A stretch of 7,227 bases of DNA from Planctomycetota bacterium (GTDB lineage Bacteria; Planctomycetota; UBA1135; UBA2386). Location of the stretch: the NCBI GenBank assembly GCA_947455805.1, contig CANGSN010000146.1, positions 1 to 7,227 on the forward strand, read 5' to 3'. Positions 5,935-7,227 of this stretch are shown one piece after another; position 1 is the first letter of the stretch; each line of letters starts with the position of its first letter. The notes beneath the pieces are model-generated. The model was not told the origin of the DNA, ran no database searches, and saw nothing but the letters and a program-made list of their open reading frames with translations. A program made the translations under genes and the position numbers.

Positions 5935-6744
5935 TCAGTGCCCGCGCTCGAGCCAGAACGCGCGCCCTTCGCTCGCCAGCATCTGGCACGCACCGAGCTC
6001 CACCAGCGGCCGGTGGCACCACGAGTGCCCGAACACCACGAGCCCGCGCGCCCGATCGCGCAGCAGGTCCGTCAGCCACGCGTGGTCCGAGCGCTTGACG
6101 TCGGGCAGCGCCGGGTTCTGGTGCAGCACCAGCACGTCGGCCTCGAACTGCAGCGCGCGCGCGACCGCCTGCTGCATGCGTTCCTGGGTCTTGCGCCACG
6201 GCCGGTGCGGGTTGCCGACGATGCCGGAGACGCCGGCGAGGCGCAGGCCGTGGCAGTCGGCGGCGATCGCCAGCCCTTCGGTGCCGTCGTCGAGCAGGTG
6301 GATGCGCGGCTCCTGCGCGAACGCGGCCAGCTCGTCGGCGTGGTCGCCGAAGGCGTCGTGGTTGCCGGCGACGCCGGCGACGAAGCCGAAGTGGCGGGAG
6401 AACGCGCGCCAGACGTCGCGCACGTCGCCGACGCCGCCGCGGCGCGTCAGGTCCTCGAGCGCGAACAGGTCGCCGGCCAGCACCACGCCGACGCGGGCCG
6501 GATCGATGCGGCAGGCCTGGCAGTGGTCGAGCAGTTCGGCGGCGACCGCGTGGCCGAGCAGGCAGTTGCCGAACGGACCGTCGGCCCAGCCCTGCAGGTC
6601 GGAGGTCACGAAGAGGGCGTCGAGTTCGTCGGGCAGGCCCTCGACGAAGAGACGGTGCACCCACAGCTCCTGCCCGGAGGTCGCGGAGCGATACGGCACC
6701 AGGAACACCGGAGCGGCGCAGTCGCCGAGCACACGCAGCGTCAT
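5935..6744 (-). CDS. Calcineurin-like metallophosphoesterase
   Basis: The 269-residue protein carries the metallophosphoesterase motif series, which normally coordinates two metal ions to cleave phosphoester bonds: SDLQG (48-52), AGDLF (90-94, Asp92), GNHD (127-130), LHQNP (207-211, His208) and GHSWCH (239-244, His240). The first motif is usually D-x-H; here Gln51 takes the His position while the Asp (D49) is kept, so metal site 1 is altered. All other ligands are present. There is no signal peptide or membrane helix, so it should act in the cytoplasm. The start ATG 6744-6742 overlaps the dehydrogenase stop as ATGA and has GAGG (plus-strand 6753-6756) 8 bases upstream. The frame extends open to 7110, but that stretch is Arg-rich shadow inside the dehydrogenase. 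It is co-transcribed with the dehydrogenase. The substrate (nucleotide, protein or small phosphoester) cannot be deduced from the motifs. Confidence 0.88.
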   Translation of the reverse strand: MTLRVLGDCAAPVFLVPYRSATSGQELWVHRLFVEGLPDELDALFVTSDLQGWADGPFGNCLLGHAVAAELLDHCQACRIDPARVGVVLAGDLFALEDLTRRGGVGDVRDVWRAFSRHFGFVAGVAGNHDAFGDHADELAAFAQEPRIHLLDDGTEGLAIAADCHGLRLAGVSGIVGNPHRPWRKTQERMQQAVARALQFEADVLVLHQNPALPDVKRSDHAWLTDLLRDRARGLVVFGHSWCHRPLVELGACQMLASEGRAFWLERGH

Positions 6745-7227
6745 GCCGACGCCCTCGCCAGCCGTTCGCGCGCGAGTTGCAGCGCCAGGGTGGAAGGCGG
6801 CACGTCCGCTGCGCGCGAACGGTCGAGCAGTTCGCCGGCGGTGATGCCGATGCGCGCGAGGCGCTCGGGCCCGACGGCGACGCCGGTCAGGTGCCAGGTG
6901 GCGCCCTGGATCAGGGCGCCGGCGTTGGCGACGAAGTCGGGGACGACCAGCACGCCGCGGCGGTGCAGCACGAACGGAGCCTCGCGGTCCGCCGGGGAAC
7001 CGTCGGCGAAGATGTTGTTCGCGGCGCCGCAGACCCCGCGCGCCGGCAGCTGGGCGGCGACGGCTGCGGTCAAGACACCGCCGAGGGCGCACGGCGCGAA
7101 CACGTCGCACCGCAGCTGCAGGATGCGATCGCTGGCGACGGCTTCGGCGCCGAGCGCCACCGCCTGCGCCACCCGTTCGGGCATCACGTCGGCGACGCTG
7201 AGCCGGGCGTCGGCAGCACGCAGGCAG
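6741..7227 (-). CDS. Leucine/glutamate-type (ELFV) amino acid dehydrogenase, C-terminal part
   Basis: The last 161 residues are visible; the frame is open to the right edge, so the 5' part lies outside. Family enzymes oxidatively deaminate branched-chain or related amino acids to 2-oxo acids using NAD+. Diagnostic of the C-terminal NAD-binding domain are CDVFAPCALGGVL, then VCGAANNIFADG, then RGVLVVPDFVANAGALI; these match the leucine/phenylalanine/valine dehydrogenase branch better than classical glutamate dehydrogenase, in which the equivalent segments are spaced differently. The N-terminal catalytic Lys and the Gly-rich NAD loop are out of view, so activity and substrate cannot be confirmed. 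A GTG-ATG pair at 7187-7182 lies inside the domain and is not the true start, because conserved sequence (LSVADVMPERV) continues upstream. The stop overlaps the metallophosphoesterase start as ATGA. Confidence 0.9.
   Translation of the reverse strand, partial: CLRAADARLSVADVMPERVAQAVALGAEAVASDRILQLRCDVFAPCALGGVLTAAVAAQLPARGVCGAANNIFADGSPADREAPFVLHRRGVLVVPDFVANAGALIQGATWHLTGVAVGPERLARIGITAGELLDRSRAADVPPSTLALQLARERLARASA

Noticed and set aside
5067..5993. 308-codon minus-strand frame antisense to the PRTase
   Set aside because: Ser/Arg-rich, no domain, and antisense to a gene with a clear PRPP-binding motif.
5765..6664. 299-codon minus-strand frame overlapping the metallophosphoesterase
   Set aside because: Arg/Pro/Ala-rich translation without motifs; the overlapping frame carries the full metallophosphoesterase motif set.
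1..7227. CRISPR array, tRNA or rRNA gene
   Set aside because: No regularly spaced direct repeats, cloverleaf-like segments or rRNA signatures were seen on either strand.

Overview
The window comes from a GC-rich bacterial chromosome (roughly 70% GC by eye). The pairing of a small ECF-type sigma factor with a Hanks-type serine/threonine kinase, joined by a 4-base stop/start overlap, is typical of Planctomycetota. A similar deep-branching GC-rich phylum cannot be excluded, and no rRNA or other phylogenetic marker is present to settle it.

Layout. Positions 1-3320 (minus strand, transcribed right to left) hold a tightly overlapping signalling operon: ECF sigma factor (2799-3320), transmembrane serine/threonine protein kinase (145-2802), and the first 49 codons of a single-pass membrane protein that runs off the left edge (1-148). 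Each gene starts inside the stop of the one before (GTGA and ATGA overlaps). Positions 3527-3931 (minus) hold a YbgC-type hotdog acyl-CoA thioesterase. Positions 5935-7227 (minus) hold a metallophosphoesterase and, upstream of it with an ATGA overlap, the C-terminal third or more of a leucine/glutamate-type amino acid dehydrogenase entering from the right edge.

Between these housekeeping-like minus-strand genes sits the only plus-strand pair: a short DprA/Smf-type Rossmann (SLOG-fold) protein (4275-4964) overlapping by 29 bases a ComFC-like phosphoribosyltransferase (4936-5586). The pair is slightly poorer in GC, has a less extreme third-position GC bias than its neighbours, and is bordered on both sides by about 340 bases without an intact gene. 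Each border holds a plus-strand coding-like fragment that ends in a stop: 4057-4188 on the left, and about 5681-5886 on the right in two frames. This looks like an accessory cassette dropped between core genes.

How the genes may work together. The sigma/kinase/membrane-protein operon is probably a phosphorylation-controlled transcription switch. The dehydrogenase and phosphoesterase are translationally coupled but have no obvious shared pathway. The DprA-like/PRTase pair combines a nucleotide- or DNA-binding fold with a PRPP-binding fold. Related proteins serve in natural transformation (DprA, ComFC), and the wider SLOG superfamily occurs in nucleotide-based conflict systems. A defence or DNA-uptake role is therefore a reasonable but untested inference. 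It is the most interesting part of the window.
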